5,251 nucleotides of DNA from Thermoplasmata archaeon (GTDB taxonomy: Archaea; Thermoplasmatota; Thermoplasmata; Sysuiplasmatales; Sysuiplasmataceae), in assembly GCA_021796175.1 (NCBI GenBank), contig JAJYOM010000119.1, forward strand, positions 1 to 5,251. The letters are read 5' to 3'. Made by a program: the position numbers and the translations under genes. The notes below the pieces were generated by a model. That model did not search any database. It was not told the origin of the DNA and worked only from the letters and a program-made list of their open reading frames with translations. This document shows positions 4,549 to 5,251 of the stretch, piece after piece (position 1 is the first letter of the stretch; each line of letters opens with the position of its first letter).

Positions 4549-5251
4549 TGAAAAATAACCTTGTGTATGATTCGAACTGGTCACTTCTTGGCAGGATAGG
4601 CAACACGCCGCTCATTGCGATAAGGAAGCTGATGGCAGAAGTCCCCGATACGAGGATTTACGCCAAAGCCGAGTGGTTCAACCCCGGTGGAAGCGTCAAG
4701 GACAGGGCAGCGCTCAGGATTGTTGAGGACGCGGAGAAGGATGGCAGGCTAACCGGCGAAAAGATGCTGCTTGACGCCTCATCGGGCAACACTGCAATAG
4801 CTTATGCAATGGTCTGTGCAGTTAAGGGCTACAGGTGCAAACTTGTCATACCCGCCAATGTTGCAAAGGAAAAGAGGGATCTTCTGAACGCATATGGTGC
4901 CGAGATTGTCCTTTCCGACCCGCTTGAGGGAACGGATGGTGCGCAGAAGGTAGCAAAAAAAATGGCGCAGCAGGATCCTGAACTTTATTACTACGCTGAC
5001 CAGTACAACAATGACAGCAACTGGAGAGCTCACTACGACGGAACCGCGAGGGAAATCGTAGCACAGACGAGAGGGCACTTTGACTATTTTCTGGCGGGCC
5101 TCGGAACAGGCGGTACGTTCACAGGCATCAGCCGCTACCTGAAGCAGGAATTCCCTGAAGTGAAGAGGGTGGCTGTCCAGCCGGACGGACCACTGCACGG
5201 TCTCGAGGGGCTCAAGAGGATGGATGCATCAATCAGACCCGGCATATTTGA
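4548..5251 (+). CDS. Cysteine synthase family PLP enzyme (partial, N-terminal 234 residues)
   Basis: This is a fold-type II PLP enzyme of the CysK/CysM group that makes cysteine from an activated serine (O-acetylserine or O-phosphoserine) and sulfide. I translated it by hand from ATG 4548, which overlaps the previous stop (TGATG) and has GGTGG at 4534-4538, 9 nt upstream. The PLP lysine is K51 in NPGGSVKDR. The substrate loop is SSGNT (78-82, usually TSGNT), followed by an alanine where most members have glycine. The PLP-phosphate loop is GTGGT (186-190). QPDGPLHGLEGLK at 211-223 is the segment typical of cysteine synthases of this branch. The gene is cut by the right edge, so residues that would tell phosphoserine- from acetylserine-using enzymes are not visible. 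Cystathionine beta-synthase-like activity cannot be excluded. Its place in the suf operon suggests cysteine supply for Fe-S assembly. Confidence 0.9.
   Translation, partial: MKNNLVYDSNWSLLGRIGNTPLIAIRKLMAEVPDTRIYAKAEWFNPGGSVKDRAALRIVEDAEKDGRLTGEKMLLDASSGNTAIAYAMVCAVKGYRCKLVIPANVAKEKRDLLNAYGAEIVLSDPLEGTDGAQKVAKKMAQQDPELYYYADQYNNDSNWRAHYDGTAREIVAQTRGHFDYFLAGLGTGGTFTGISRYLKQEFPEVKRVAVQPDGPLHGLEGLKRMDASIRPGIF

Noticed and set aside
4779..5198. Open frame on the minus strand opposite the cysteine synthase gene
   Set aside because: It is antisense to a clear PLP enzyme and its protein resembles no family; it is a shadow of the real frame.
1..5251. tRNA or rRNA genes, CRISPR arrays, insertion sequences, attachment sites
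   Set aside because: No cloverleaf-like segment, spaced repeat array, transposase motif or terminal inverted repeat was seen; the window is packed with ordinary protein genes.

Overview
The window looks like euryarchaeal chromosomal DNA, most plausibly from the Thermoplasmata or a related lineage; the lineage is inferred, because no marker gene is present. The supporting signs are: archaeal TATA boxes (TTTAAATA, TTAATATATT, ATTTATA) about 25 bp upstream of expected transcription starts, with no bacterial -35/-10 promoters; leaderless or very short-leader first genes; GGTG/GAGGT-type ribosome binding sites on downstream genes; heavy AGG/AGA arginine codon use; a tandem winged-helix regulator of an archaeal type; and a QueD-QueC pair of the kind that makes preQ0 for archaeosine. 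Gene density is high, and no stretch over 300 bases lacks a gene.

Left part (1-731, minus strand): queD is followed by queC, which runs off the left edge. The two genes overlap in a GTGA arrangement. Both act in 7-deazaguanine (preQ0) synthesis, the precursor of tRNA archaeosine. A TATA box at about 705-717 probably starts this unit.

Middle part (732-2647, minus strand): an apparent three-gene operon. In transcription order it encodes a secreted, C-terminally membrane-anchored and probably glycosylated surface protein (318 aa), a 93-aa protein with three membrane spans, and a cytoplasmic regulator with two winged-helix domains. No function can be assigned to the first two by recognition. The layout suggests an envelope-related module with its own regulator.

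Right part (2648-5251): a divergent iron-sulfur/cysteine locus. On the minus strand is a SufR-like repressor whose C-terminal cysteines match the Fe-S ligand pattern of bacterial SufR. On the plus strand is a tightly packed sufC - sufU/iscU-like scaffold - cysteine synthase operon (the last gene is cut by the right edge). The 132-bp intergenic region between sufR and sufC carries two face-to-face TATA boxes with a 19-bp imperfect palindrome between them, a strong candidate SufR operator. If so, the Fe-S state sensed by SufR would control both its own gene and an operon joining cysteine (sulfur) supply to Fe-S assembly. No sufB or sufD follows sufC inside the window, which is unusual for a suf operon.
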